61,507 nt of DNA from contig NZ_JADDOJ010000014.1 of NCBI RefSeq assembly GCF_015159745.1, positions 1-61,507 on the forward strand, in the 5' to 3' direction. The notes beneath the pieces were generated by a model. It saw only the letters and a program-made list of their open reading frames with translations. It did no database searches and was not told the origin of the DNA. The DNA is from Ramlibacter aquaticus. GTDB lineage: Bacteria > Pseudomonadota > Gammaproteobacteria > Burkholderiales > Burkholderiaceae_C. Made by a program: the position numbers and the translations under genes. This document shows positions 37,064 through 45,675 of the stretch, piece after piece (the stretch's first letter is position 1; each line of letters opens with the position of its first letter).

Positions 37064-37768
37064 TTAATTGGGGACAGATTCTGGGCGTTTCGGCGGCCGG
37101 CCCGCCCTGCCCTTGCTCAGCCGCCGGCCGGTCCGCTTCTGCAGCTCTGCGACGTAGTCGGCGTCGCCCAGGGCCCAGCCGCGCAGGGTCGCCTCGGTCA
37201 GCGCCGCCTGCTGGGCCGGGCTCAGTCCGGCCCGCACCAGGTCGGCGTAGGCCGCTTCCCGGGCGAAGGGGGTGTTGCCGAGTGCCCAGTACAGGGCATG
37301 GGGGACGACCAGCCGGTCGGTGCGCAGGCCCAGGTGGTGCGCATGGCTGGACCAGGGGTAGGCGGCCGGGTCGGTCACCAGCCCGGCACGGACCGGGTTC
37401 AGCTCGATGTAGGCCATGCAGGCCAGCAGGTAGCGCTCGGGCTGGACGAGCGTGCAGCGGTAGCGGCCCTCCCACAGCGTGCCGCTGCGGCCGTGCCGCA
37501 GGTTGAACCCGCGAACGTAGGCCCGCCCCACCGCCTGCATCATCTGCGGGACGCCCTCGGCCGTCCCGGGCGTGGCCAACAGGTGGAAGTGGTGGTCCAT
37601 CAACACGTAGGCGTGGATGGCGACGCCGTGCTTGCGCGATTGCTCCTGCAGCAAGGCCAGCAGGTGCTCGTGATCCTCGGCGTCCACGAACACGGCCTGC
37701 CCGTTGTTGCCCCGCTGGAGGATGTGGTGCGCCTGGCCGGGAAGGGTGAGTCGGGGCAGGCGGGCCAT
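37064..37768 (-). CDS. REP-associated tyrosine transposase (RAYT, Y1/IS200-like)
   Basis: 234 residues. Y1-transposase HUH motif in MDHHFHLL (H60, H62) and likely nucleophile Y84 in GRAYVRGFNLRHGRSGTLWEGRYR, followed by LACMAYIELNPVRAG. RAYTs are single-copy domesticated IS200-like enzymes that nick REP sequences. Flanked by inverted REP hairpins. Its last codons (ESVPN and the TAA stop) are written by another REP-type motif, AATTGGGGACAGATTCTGG (37067-37085 region). The ATG is preceded by GGTGG. Confidence 0.9.
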   Translation of the reverse strand: MARLPRLTLPGQAHHILQRGNNGQAVFVDAEDHEHLLALLQEQSRKHGVAIHAYVLMDHHFHLLATPGTAEGVPQMMQAVGRAYVRGFNLRHGRSGTLWEGRYRCTLVQPERYLLACMAYIELNPVRAGLVTDPAAYPWSSHAHHLGLRTDRLVVPHALYWALGNTPFAREAAYADLVRAGLSPAQQAALTEATLRGWALGDADYVAELQKRTGRRLSKGRAGRPPKRPESVPN

Positions 37769-37783
37769 GGTCCACCGATGTTA

Positions 37784-37802
37784 ATGGGGGTCAGAGCCCC
37801 AT
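37784..37802. repeat. REP-like palindrome, right of the RAYT gene
   Basis: ATGGGG/CCCCAT arms around GTCAGAG; with flanks reads TTAATGGGGGTCAGAGCCCC. Inverted relative to the left copy (TTAATTGGGGTCAGACCCC on the minus strand). It lies 16 bases upstream of the RAYT start codon and 8 bases after the methyltransferase stop, so it may also terminate that gene. Confidence 0.7.
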
Positions 37803-37809
37803 CCGCCGC

Positions 37810-38652
37810 TCATTGCAGGCCGGGGTAGCGCAGGACTTCCAGGCCCTGGAGGCCGAACTCGGCCAGGATGGCGCGCAGGCGCTGGGCGGCCGCGCGCTTG
37901 GGCTGGCCGGTGCGGGTCGCCAGGATGAGCTCGTTCTTCATGCTGTGCTCCCAGCCCACGAGCTCGGTCACGGTGACCTGGTAGCCCATGGCCTCCAGGT
38001 ACAGGCAGCGCAGCACGTTGGTGAGCTGGCTGCCCAGCTCGCGGGTGTGCAGCGGGTGCCGCCACAACTCGGCCAGGGGCGTGCGCGACAGCGCCTGCGC
38101 CTTTTCCTTGCGCAGCCAGCCCGCCAGTTCGGCCTGGCAGCAGGGCACCAGCGCCATGTGGCGGGCCTTGCGGCGCAGGCCGAAGGCGATGGCGTCGTCG
38201 GTGGCCGTGTCGCAGGCATGCAGGGCCGTGACCAAGTCGATGGCCTCGGGCAGGGCCGATTCGCTCGCCGCGTCCTCGGCGCGGATGGCCAGGAAGCTCA
38301 TGCGGCCGAAGCCCAGGCGCTGCGCCAGCGCGCGCGAGCGCTCCACCAGCTCGGTGCGCGTCTCGATACCGTACACATGGCCTTCGGCACGCTGCCGCAG
38401 CACCAGGTCGTACAGGATGAAGCCCAGGTAGGACTTGCCGGCGCCGAAGTCGGCCAGCGTCGGATGGCCGGGCGCGTCGGGCACCTGGGCCAGCAGCTTC
38501 TCGATGAACTGCACCAGGTGGTAGACCTGCTTGAGCTTGCGCCGCGAATCCTGGTTGATGCGGCCCTCGCGCGTGAGGATGTGCAGTTCCTTGAGCAACT
38601 CCACGGACTGGCCGGGTCGCAGCTCGGGCAGGTCCTGTTCCAGGGTCTTCAT
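37810..38652 (-). CDS. Class I SAM-dependent methyltransferase (Methyltransf_32-like)
   Basis: 280 residues. SAM site LADFGAGKSYLGFILYD, then YGIETRTELVERSRALAQRLGF, and the conserved VTALHACDTATDDAI plus ALVPCCQAEL segments of the PF13679 group. Close relatives are annotated as putative rRNA or small-molecule methyltransferases; the substrate is unknown. It overlaps the DUF1415 gene by four bases. Confidence 0.8.
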   Translation of the reverse strand: MKTLEQDLPELRPGQSVELLKELHILTREGRINQDSRRKLKQVYHLVQFIEKLLAQVPDAPGHPTLADFGAGKSYLGFILYDLVLRQRAEGHVYGIETRTELVERSRALAQRLGFGRMSFLAIRAEDAASESALPEAIDLVTALHACDTATDDAIAFGLRRKARHMALVPCCQAELAGWLRKEKAQALSRTPLAELWRHPLHTRELGSQLTNVLRCLYLEAMGYQVTVTELVGWEHSMKNELILATRTGQPKRAAAQRLRAILAEFGLQGLEVLRYPGLQ

Positions 38653-39227
38653 GCGCCCTCCCCGTCCACCGGCGCATCGCCGCGGCCCACGCGGAGCGCG
38701 GCCCAGCCTTCGTGTCCCAGGCGTTCCAGCGTCGCGATGTTGGCGCCGTAGATGGCCTGCGCATCCGGGTAGGCGTCCACGGCGCGCTGCACGCTGTCCT
38801 CGCGCAGCAGGTGCAGCGTGGGCCAGGGTGCGCGGTTGCTGAAGTTCGAGAGGGCGTCCGGCGCCGCGTCGCCGAATTCGAAATCGGGGTGGAAGCTTGC
38901 GATCTGAAGCACGCCGTCCAGCCGGCGCTTGCGCAGAAGCCGCTGCGCCATGGCCTCCAGGTGCTGGAACTCGAGGAAGTCCGCGAAGCCGCCCGTCAGC
39001 ACCAACAGGGTGGTATCGCGCCGGGCGGGGTCCTCGGCCAGGAGCGCATCCATCTCGTGCCCCAGGGCTTCCAGCGCCTCGGCCGGCGCGGCCGCGTCGC
39101 AGGCCGCGTAGTGCACCTGCCCCTTCACATGCACCGCCTTGGCGAAGGGGCACAGGTTCAGGCCGATGACGGCGCGCTCCAGCCAGTGGCGCATGTCGCG
39201 CAGCGCCTGCGCCTGCCGGGCCTGCAT
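38649..39227 (-). CDS. DUF1415 family protein
   Basis: 192 residues: WLERAVIGLNLCPFAKAVHV, TLLVLTGGFADFLEFQHLE, QIASFHPDFEFGD, and LSNFSNRAPWPTLHLLREDSV are the DUF1415 signatures. Function unknown; the conserved Cys and His might bind a metal. One base separates it from the hypothetical gene upstream. Confidence 0.85.
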   Translation of the reverse strand: MQARQAQALRDMRHWLERAVIGLNLCPFAKAVHVKGQVHYAACDAAAPAEALEALGHEMDALLAEDPARRDTTLLVLTGGFADFLEFQHLEAMAQRLLRKRRLDGVLQIASFHPDFEFGDAAPDALSNFSNRAPWPTLHLLREDSVQRAVDAYPDAQAIYGANIATLERLGHEGWAALRVGRGDAPVDGEGA

Positions 39228-39228
39228 G

Positions 39229-39876
39229 TCAGTGGAAGCTGTTGGGCTGGCCGACGAGCAGCCGGGCGAGTTCGTCCAGCAGCGCCTGGTCGACCTGCTC
39301 GCTGGCGTGGGAGGCGTGCAGGATGCCGAAGCCCTCGCCGTTCATCACCCGGAAATGCACGAGGCCGCGCTCGTGGTCGGGCGTCAGCATCACGTTGCCG
39401 CGCGTCTCCGTGTCGTACTGGAACTCGTAGGCCAGCAGCTTGTTGGTCTCGGGGCTGCGGATGTCCAGCCGCTCGTGGCGCACCGGGCCCATCGCCAGCC
39501 GGTCCTGCACGCGCTCCAGGTCGGGCGGGAAATTGACGCGCACGCTGCCGCGCACCGGCATGCCGCTGCGCGGCACGATGCGCCAGCCCATGGCGATGCG
39601 CTCGAAGCCCTCGCGCCCCTGCACGCTCTGGTGCCGGGCGTCGACGCGGAAATCGATTAGCTTCATGCGCGGCCAGGGGGTCTTGCCGTCCAGGCTCATG
39701 GCCGGCCCGTCGGGCTCGAGCACGTTCAGCTGGTGGGCGAGGTCCTGCAGGTAGGCCAGCGCACGCCGGCACGCCGCCTCGGTGTGCTGCGACTGCGACT
39801 GGGCGCGGGTCTGGACCTGCTGCTGCTGGTCCTGCAGTGCGCGCGCCTGCGACTTGAGCTGGTTGAGGAAACTCAC
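39229..39876 (-). CDS. Conserved hypothetical protein with glutamine-rich N-terminus
   Basis: About 215 residues. The first 40 residues are a Gln-rich coiled-coil-like helix (SFLNQLKSQARALQDQQQQ); the rest is a beta-rich domain with MSLDGKTPWPRMKLIDFRVD, GSVRVNFPPDLERVQDRL and a C-terminal LLDELARLLVGQPNSF. No signal peptide. I recall similar unnamed proteins in Comamonadaceae but no function. The family start SFL suggests GTG 39876; ATG 39909 would add 11 residues. Neither has a clear ribosome site. Confidence 0.65.
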   Translation of the reverse strand: MSFLNQLKSQARALQDQQQQVQTRAQSQSQHTEAACRRALAYLQDLAHQLNVLEPDGPAMSLDGKTPWPRMKLIDFRVDARHQSVQGREGFERIAMGWRIVPRSGMPVRGSVRVNFPPDLERVQDRLAMGPVRHERLDIRSPETNKLLAYEFQYDTETRGNVMLTPDHERGLVHFRVMNGEGFGILHASHASEQVDQALLDELARLLVGQPNSFH

Positions 39877-39910
39877 GGGGGCGAAAAGGACGGGGCCGGG
39901 GCCGCCCATT

Positions 39911-41125
39911 CTAGGCCGCGGCCCGCGCCAGCCGCTGCGCCAGGGGCAAGGTGAGCACGAGTCCCGCGCCGGCGCAGGCCGCGGTCACCCCGCCGCTCCA
40001 CTGCCAGCCCCCCACCGCACTGGCCAGGGCCGCCACCAGCGGCGGCCCGGCGAACTGGCCCACGCAGGAGCCCTGCTGCATCCAGCCCACGGTGGACGAG
40101 ACCGTGTCTTCCCCCGGCGCCAGGCGCACGGCCAGCGAAAACAGGGTGCCCGGCACCAGCCCGCCCACCATGGAGAAGGCCAGGGCCGCCGCGTAGCGCA
40201 GCCCGGCCGCGGCCGGGCCCTGCAGCGGCAGGGGCGCAAAGGCGATGAAGCCGCCCAGGGCCATGACCCCGAAACCGATGCGCAGCAGCACCGCCGCCGG
40301 CACGCCGCGCTGCAGCAGCCGGCCCGCCGCGATGTTGCCCGCCATGTTGACCAGGGCGACGAGCGCCGTGGCGGCGCCCGCGAGACCCGCCGCCAGCCCG
40401 GCCTGCTGGTACACCGTCGGCAGGAAGCCCACCAGGGCCAGCCATTGGGAGGAATAGGCCGCGAACAGCGCCGCCACCAGCCAGGGCCCGGACGCGCGCA
40501 AGGTGCGGCGCAGGCGGGCGGCCCAGGGTGCCGGGCCCTGGGGCGCAGCGGCGCCGTGGGCCGGTGGCGCGGTGTCCGCCGGCACCGCGCGCACCACCAC
40601 GGCGGCCATGGCGGCGGTGCTGGCGCCCAGCGCCCACCACCAGCCCTGCCAGCCGCTTGCGGCGATCACGGCGGGCCCCAGCAGCAGCGCGCCCGCCGTG
40701 CCCAGCGGCATGTACGCGCCCCACCAGCCCAGCGCCGCGCTCACGCGGGCGGCGGGCACCAGCCGCCGGATCAGGCTGGGCGCCGGCATGCTCGCCAGCA
40801 GGAAGCCCAGGCCTTCGAGCGCGCGCAAGCCCATGAGGGCCGGCGCGCTGGTCGCGAAGCCGCCGGCGATGCTCGCGAGCGAGAGCAGCAGCAGGCCCGC
40901 GACCAGCGTACGCCGCAGGCCCAGGCCGTCCGCGGCCAGCCCCACCAGCGCACCCAGGAGCATGCCAGCCAGTTGGACCAGGGACAGCAGGAAGCCGGCC
41001 TGCACCAGGCTCACGCCCAGTGCATCGCGCAGCACGGGCAAGGCGGTGGAGAGCTTGGCCACGTGCATGGCGGCGGCCACGCCGGCCAGCACCACCAGGC
41101 GCTCGGGTGGAATGCGAAGCCGCAT
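39911..41125 (-). CDS. MFS transporter, cyanate/nitrate-permease-like (CynX group)
   Basis: 404 residues with twelve hydrophobic segments in two six-helix halves; LVGLAADGLGLRRTLVAGLLLL is the loop 2-3 motif A. WWGAYMPLGTAGALLLGP and WMQQGSCVGQFAGPP fit the CynX-like branch. Substrate unknown. Start ATG 41125 shares one base with the stop of dgt; a longer open frame upstream overlaps dgt and is rejected. Confidence 0.8.
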   Translation of the reverse strand: MRLRIPPERLVVLAGVAAAMHVAKLSTALPVLRDALGVSLVQAGFLLSLVQLAGMLLGALVGLAADGLGLRRTLVAGLLLLSLASIAGGFATSAPALMGLRALEGLGFLLASMPAPSLIRRLVPAARVSAALGWWGAYMPLGTAGALLLGPAVIAASGWQGWWWALGASTAAMAAVVVRAVPADTAPPAHGAAAPQGPAPWAARLRRTLRASGPWLVAALFAAYSSQWLALVGFLPTVYQQAGLAAGLAGAATALVALVNMAGNIAAGRLLQRGVPAAVLLRIGFGVMALGGFIAFAPLPLQGPAAAGLRYAAALAFSMVGGLVPGTLFSLAVRLAPGEDTVSSTVGWMQQGSCVGQFAGPPLVAALASAVGGWQWSGGVTAACAGAGLVLTLPLAQRLARAAA

Positions 41126-42255
41126 CAGGCCAGGGCCCGCCGCCCGGTCAGGCGCTCGTGCTCGCGGCCGGCGAAACGGTCCGTCATGCCGGCGATGTAG
41201 TCGGCCACGGCGCGCGCGGTGTGTTCGCGCCGGGCGAAATCCGGCGGCATGCGGGCCGGCTCGTCCATGTAGGCATCGAAGAGCTCGCGCACCACCTGCT
41301 TGGCCGCGCCCGTCATCTCCATCACCTGCGGATGCCGGTACAGGTTGCGCAGCAGGAATTGCTTGAGTTGCGTGGAGCGCTCGCGCATGGCAGGCGAGAA
41401 ATCGACCAGCGGGCCGGCCCGGCGTGCCGCATCGGCATCGACGGGCTGGGCCTGGTGCAGGTGCTCGCGCGTGGCCGCGATCACGTCGTAGACCTGCTCG
41501 CTGAGCATGCGCCGTATGGCCTCGTACAGCACGCGGCGGCCCTGCAGGTCGGGGAACTCGCGCAGCGTCTCCTGGCGGTGGTGTTCGAAGAGCGGCACCG
41601 AGGTCAGCTGCTCCAGCGACAGCAGCTGCGAGCGGACGCCGTCGTCGATGTCGTGGGCGTTGTAGGCGATCTCGTCGGCCAGGTTGCACAGCTGCGCTTC
41701 CAGGCTGGGCTGCGTGCGGGCGAGGAAGCGGTGCGCGACGCCGCCGGGCTCCTGGGCCTCCAGGCGCTGGGCGTTCGCGCGCGAGCAGTGCTTGAGGATG
41801 CCCTCGCGCGTCTCGAAGCTCAGGTTCAGACCGTTGAAGCCCGGGTAGCGCTCCTCCAGTTCGTCCACCACCCGCAGGCTCTGCAGGTTGTGCTCGAAGC
41901 CGCCGTGCTCGCGCATGCAGTCGTCCAGCGCGTCCTGCCCCGCGTGGCCGAAGGGCGTGTGGCCCAGGTCGTGGGCCAGGGCGATCGCCTCCACCAGGTC
42001 CTCGTTCAGGCCCAGCGGGCGGGCGATGGATCGCGCGAGCTGCGCCACCTCCAGCGAGTGCGTGAGCCGGGTGCGGAAGAGATCGCCCTCGTGGTTGAGG
42101 AAGACCTGCGTCTTGTAGACCAGCCGGCGGAAGGCCGTGGAGTGGACGATGCGGTCGCGGTCGCGCTGGAATTCCGTGCGCGTGGGCGCCGGCGCCTCCG
42201 GATGGCGCCGCCCCCGTGAGCGGGCCGGGTCGCTGGCGTACGGGGCGAGGGCCAT
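41125..42255 (-). CDS. dgt: dGTP triphosphohydrolase-like HD protein
   Basis: 376 residues. HD motif residues include H66 (RTRLTHSLEVAQLAR) and H95-D96 (AHDLGHTPFGHAG); FRRLVYKTQVFLNHEGD and NLSFETREGILKHC are family marks. Type 2 dNTP triphosphohydrolases degrade dNTPs, affecting mutation rate and phage growth. It follows aroB by two bases in the pil-aro operon. Confidence 0.92.
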   Translation of the reverse strand: MALAPYASDPARSRGRRHPEAPAPTRTEFQRDRDRIVHSTAFRRLVYKTQVFLNHEGDLFRTRLTHSLEVAQLARSIARPLGLNEDLVEAIALAHDLGHTPFGHAGQDALDDCMREHGGFEHNLQSLRVVDELEERYPGFNGLNLSFETREGILKHCSRANAQRLEAQEPGGVAHRFLARTQPSLEAQLCNLADEIAYNAHDIDDGVRSQLLSLEQLTSVPLFEHHRQETLREFPDLQGRRVLYEAIRRMLSEQVYDVIAATREHLHQAQPVDADAARRAGPLVDFSPAMRERSTQLKQFLLRNLYRHPQVMEMTGAAKQVVRELFDAYMDEPARMPPDFARREHTARAVADYIAGMTDRFAGREHERLTGRRALA

Positions 42256-42257
42256 GG

Positions 42258-43370
42258 TCAGCCGGGCCTGCAGGCGTCCTCGATCACCTCGCGCACCAGG
42301 GCATCGGGGGCGCCGCGCAGGGCTGCGCTGCCAGGCCGGTCGATCACCACGAAGCGGATCTCGCCAGCCTCAGCCTTCTTGTCCACGCGCATGAGCTCCA
42401 GGTAGCGGGACGCGCCCAGTGCGGGGCCCACCACCGGCAGGCCGGCACGCTGGATCAGGGCCTTCACGCGCGATTCGAAGCCGGCGTCGATGCCGCCCAG
42501 CCGGCGCGACAGCGACAGCGCCATCACCATGCCGCAGCCCACGGCCTCGCCGTGCAGCCACTCGCCGTAGCCCAGCCCCGCCTCGATCGCATGGCCGAAG
42601 GTGTGGCCGAAGTTGAGGATGGCGCGCAGGCCGGACTCGCGCTCGTCCTGGCCGACCACGGCGGCCTTGATCTCGCAGCTGCGCCGCACGGCCTGCGCCA
42701 GCAGCGCGGTGTCGCGCGCCATGAGGCCGTCCATGTGCGCCTCCAGCCAGCCCAGGAATTCCAGGTCGGCGATGGGGCCGTACTTGATGACCTCCGCCAG
42801 GCCGGCCGACAGCTCGCGCGCGGGCAGGGTGGTGAGGGTGTCCAGGTCGCAGACCACGCGGCGGGGCTGGTAGAAGGCCCCGATCATGTTCTTGCCCAGC
42901 GGATGGTTGATCGCGGTCTTGCCGCCCACCGAGGAATCCACCTGCGCGAGCAGCGTGGTGGGCACCTGCACGAAGGGCACGCCGCGCATGTAGGCGGCGG
43001 CGGCAAAGCCGGTCATGTCGCCGACCACGCCGCCGCCCAGGGCGTAGAGCACGGTCTTGCGGTCGCAGGCATCGCCCAGCAGGCGGTCGAAGACGAGGTT
43101 CAGCGTGGGCCAGTCCTTGAAGGCCTCGCCGTCCGGCAGCTCGATCACATGCACCGTTGGATGGCGGCGCTGCAGCGCGGCCTTCAGGCGGGCCGCGTAC
43201 AGCGGGCCCACGGTGGTGTTCGTGACGATCAGCGCCTGCGTCGAGGCCGGCACGCCCGGCCAGTCCGAGGCGCCCTCCAGCAGGCCGCAGCCGATGGAGA
43301 TGCCATAGCTGCGCTCACCGAGCGCGATGGGAACTTCGATGACGGGTACGGCTGGCGCGGTCTCGGGCAT
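42258..43370 (-). CDS. aroB: 3-dehydroquinate synthase
   Basis: 370 residues: NAD site [46 protein letters not shown], and metal His residues in [12 protein letters not shown] and GEAVGCGMV. Second step of the shikimate pathway. Nine bases after aroK. Confidence 0.97.
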   Translation of the reverse strand: MPETAPAVPVIEVPIALGERSYGISIGCGLLEGASDWPGVPASTQALIVTNTTVGPLYAARLKAALQRRHPTVHVIELPDGEAFKDWPTLNLVFDRLLGDACDRKTVLYALGGGVVGDMTGFAAAAYMRGVPFVQVPTTLLAQVDSSVGGKTAINHPLGKNMIGAFYQPRRVVCDLDTLTTLPARELSAGLAEVIKYGPIADLEFLGWLEAHMDGLMARDTALLAQAVRRSCEIKAAVVGQDERESGLRAILNFGHTFGHAIEAGLGYGEWLHGEAVGCGMVMALSLSRRLGGIDAGFESRVKALIQRAGLPVVGPALGASRYLELMRVDKKAEAGEIRFVVIDRPGSAALRGAPDALVREVIEDACRPG

Positions 43371-43379
43371 GCCCCGAGT

Positions 43380-43904
43380 TTAAGGGCGCGGGGGGACCTG
43401 CCCGGACAGCTCCAGCTGCATGACCAGTCGGTTGACCAGGGTGGTCACCGACGGGCGGCCCGTCTCCAGGGTGAAGTGCGCGGTCTCGCGGTAGAGCGGG
43501 TCGCGTTGCTCGTAGAGGCTGCGCAGGCGCGCCAGCGGGTCCTCGACCTGCAGCAGCGGGCGCTTGCGGTCGTTGCGCAGGCGCCGCCACACGTCCTCGG
43601 GCGTGGAGCGCAGGTAGATCACGTAGCCGCCCTCGCGCACGTGCTGGCGGTTGGCCGGCCGCAGCACGGCACCGCCCCCGGTGGCCAGCACGCCGTCGCG
43701 CTGCACGAGCTCGGCGATCACCCGCTCCTCGAGGTCGCGGAAGGCCGGCTCGCCCTCGCGCTCGAAAAACGAAGAAATCGAGCAGCCGATGCGCTGCTCG
43801 ATTTCATGGTCGCTGTCGACGAAGGGCAAGTCCAGCCGCCGGGCCAGCTGGCGCCCGACCGTGGACTTGCCCGACCCGGGCAAGCCGACGAGGATCAGGC
43901 GCAC
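43380..43904 (-). CDS. aroK: Shikimate kinase
   Basis: 174 residues. P-loop GLPGSGKST (7-15), shikimate-binding [12 protein letters not shown], and [13 protein letters not shown]. Phosphorylates shikimate. In many proteobacteria aroK comes directly after pilQ; here a lipoprotein gene lies between, ending 4 bases before the aroK start. Confidence 0.97.
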   Translation of the reverse strand: MRLILVGLPGSGKSTVGRQLARRLDLPFVDSDHEIEQRIGCSISSFFEREGEPAFRDLEERVIAELVQRDGVLATGGGAVLRPANRQHVREGGYVIYLRSTPEDVWRRLRNDRKRPLLQVEDPLARLRSLYEQRDPLYRETAHFTLETGRPSVTTLVNRLVMQLELSGQVPPRP

Positions 43905-43908
43905 GGGG

Positions 43909-45645
43909 TCAGTTGGGCGTCGAGCACGAGTTGATGCCGTACGGCGGTGTGAGGAACGAGCCGTTGACTTCGTCGCCCTTGATGAAGGTGGTGATGAACG
44001 CCCGCTCGGCCGTGCCCTGCGAACCGGAGACGCTGGTGCTGGCCCGCACGTGGTACTCCAGCCAGGTCGCGACCTGCTGGGAATACTCCACCTTGATCAA
44101 CAGCAGGCCGTTCGCGTCAGTAGTGGTGACGTTGGGGTCCACGTAAGAAATCAGGATGTCCGACTGGCGAGGTTGCAGTGTGGGCTGGCCGGAACTGTCG
44201 ACGCTGCCGTCGATGTTCTCGAACGGGTCAGCGAAGCCATTGCGGTTCAAGTCTTCGTTGATGCATGAGATGCGGTTGCCGTAGACCGACGGGGCTGTCG
44301 TGGCATTCGGAATACTCGTATTGCTGCCGACAGGTTGGATCAGCAGCGGGAAGGTCGGAGTCTGGGTGTACAGACCTTTACCGTAGTACGGGATGTCCAC
44401 AGAGATGCTCACCGGTGCATTGGGGACTGCGCGGCCGGCGGAGTCGGCCACCGTGATCGTGAACTGCTTGATGTAGGTGCCAGTGCCACGCTGCAGCAGG
44501 TTGTCGTCGCCGATCGAGATCGCCAGGGCTTGCTGTGCTACGGTCAGGTTCACTGCGACGGACTGCGGGCAATCGGTGGTGCTTGCGAAATCAGAGCCGC
44601 TGTAGCAAGCGCGGATGTGAACGCCATCGTTAGGACTGCTGGTGGTACCGGGAATGAAGTTCGCCGTCGCCACGCCAGCGGAGGTGGTGTACACGGTATT
44701 CGTCCCGCTACTGATAGACGAATCCGTCGAACCCAGACCGGTGCTGGTGATATCGAAGCGCACGCGCACGTTCTGCACAGGCTGGTTATTGCTGTCGAGG
44801 AACAGGAACTTGAGCTGGCTTTGACTGCTCGTCGAGCCCGAGACATTCGGCGCCACCACGTTAGGCAAGGCGGACAGCGAAGGCGTGGCGTTGGTCGGCA
44901 GGGCCACGGACGCGACGGTCGTGCCAACCTGCAGGCCCAGCGTACTGCTGATGCCGTTGCCCGCGACCGTGATCGAAGATCCGCCCGCCGTACCGGGGGC
45001 GGTGAAGTTCACCGAGATATTGCCATTCGAATCCGTGGTGGCCGTTTTGCCATTAAGAGTGGCAATGTCGCTGGTGATAGTGAGCGTAACGCCCGCGATC
45101 GGCTGGGTCGACGCATCGGTCAGCCGGGCAGTAAACGTGCCTGATTGATTCGTCGAGGGCAAGCTGGGGTTGGTCACCAACGCGAGTTGCGACCCGCTCA
45201 CCTGCAAGGTGATCTTCTTTACCAGCCCATTCACGGTCGTCGTGATGGTGATGGTGCGATCCGACTTGTCCGCGCCGAAGCCGACGGTGCCGGTGTACAG
45301 CCCGTTGGCGTCGGTCACCGTGCCGCCGGGGGTGTAAATACTGTTGGCATCGGTCGAGACCGAGACCGTGGCGCCCGGCACGATGTTGTTCTGCGCATTC
45401 ACCGCCAGCACCGTCAGCTTGGCCGTCGCCGTGCCGGCGTTCAGCAGCGTGGACTTGTCCAGCAGCATGACGAAGTTGGTGACCTGGGTCGTGGGGTTGG
45501 CCGTGGTGGTGGTTCCCCCCGTGCCGGTCGTGCCGGTGGTGCCGCCGGAGCCGGCCGTGGTCCCGGCACTGCCCCCGCCCCCGCCGCACGCGGCCAGCGT
45601 CGCGACGAGCGCCAGGCCGGCGAACAGCCTCAACATCTTGATCAT
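43909..45645 (-). CDS. Ig-like (Big_1/invasin-type) repeat lipoprotein in the pil operon
   Basis: 578 residues. Lipobox LAAC gives lipidated C20, then a Gly/Thr linker (about 21-50). Several beta-sandwich repeats follow, each with the Big_1 pattern ([18 protein letters not shown].. [29 protein letters not shown]..; [15 protein letters not shown]..; [17 protein letters not shown]). Near residue 480, [13 protein letters not shown] resembles a calcium-binding EF-hand/dockerin loop. Base composition is lower: line 44281-44340 has 35/60 GC against 43/60 in pilQ at 46021-46080. Likely surface or periplasmic partner of the pilus or secretin, but this is inference from position. Confidence 0.8.
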   Translation of the reverse strand: MIKMLRLFAGLALVATLAACGGGGGSAGTTAGSGGTTGTTGTGGTTTTANPTTQVTNFVMLLDKSTLLNAGTATAKLTVLAVNAQNNIVPGATVSVSTDANSIYTPGGTVTDANGLYTGTVGFGADKSDRTITITTTVNGLVKKITLQVSGSQLALVTNPSLPSTNQSGTFTARLTDASTQPIAGVTLTITSDIATLNGKTATTDSNGNISVNFTAPGTAGGSSITVAGNGISSTLGLQVGTTVASVALPTNATPSLSALPNVVAPNVSGSTSSQSQLKFLFLDSNNQPVQNVRVRFDITSTGLGSTDSSISSGTNTVYTTSAGVATANFIPGTTSSPNDGVHIRACYSGSDFASTTDCPQSVAVNLTVAQQALAISIGDDNLLQRGTGTYIKQFTITVADSAGRAVPNAPVSISVDIPYYGKGLYTQTPTFPLLIQPVGSNTSIPNATTAPSVYGNRISCINEDLNRNGFADPFENIDGSVDSSGQPTLQPRQSDILISYVDPNVTTTDANGLLLIKVEYSQQVATWLEYHVRASTSVSGSQGTAERAFITTFIKGDEVNGSFLTPPYGINSCSTPN

Positions 45646-45675
45646 GGGTCTTTGTCCTCTCTGTGTACTGCTGGG

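Noticed and set aside
41126..41689. Longer MFS transporter start
   Set aside because: The upstream extension overlaps dgt out of frame and lacks membrane-protein character; ATG 41125 begins the first helix.
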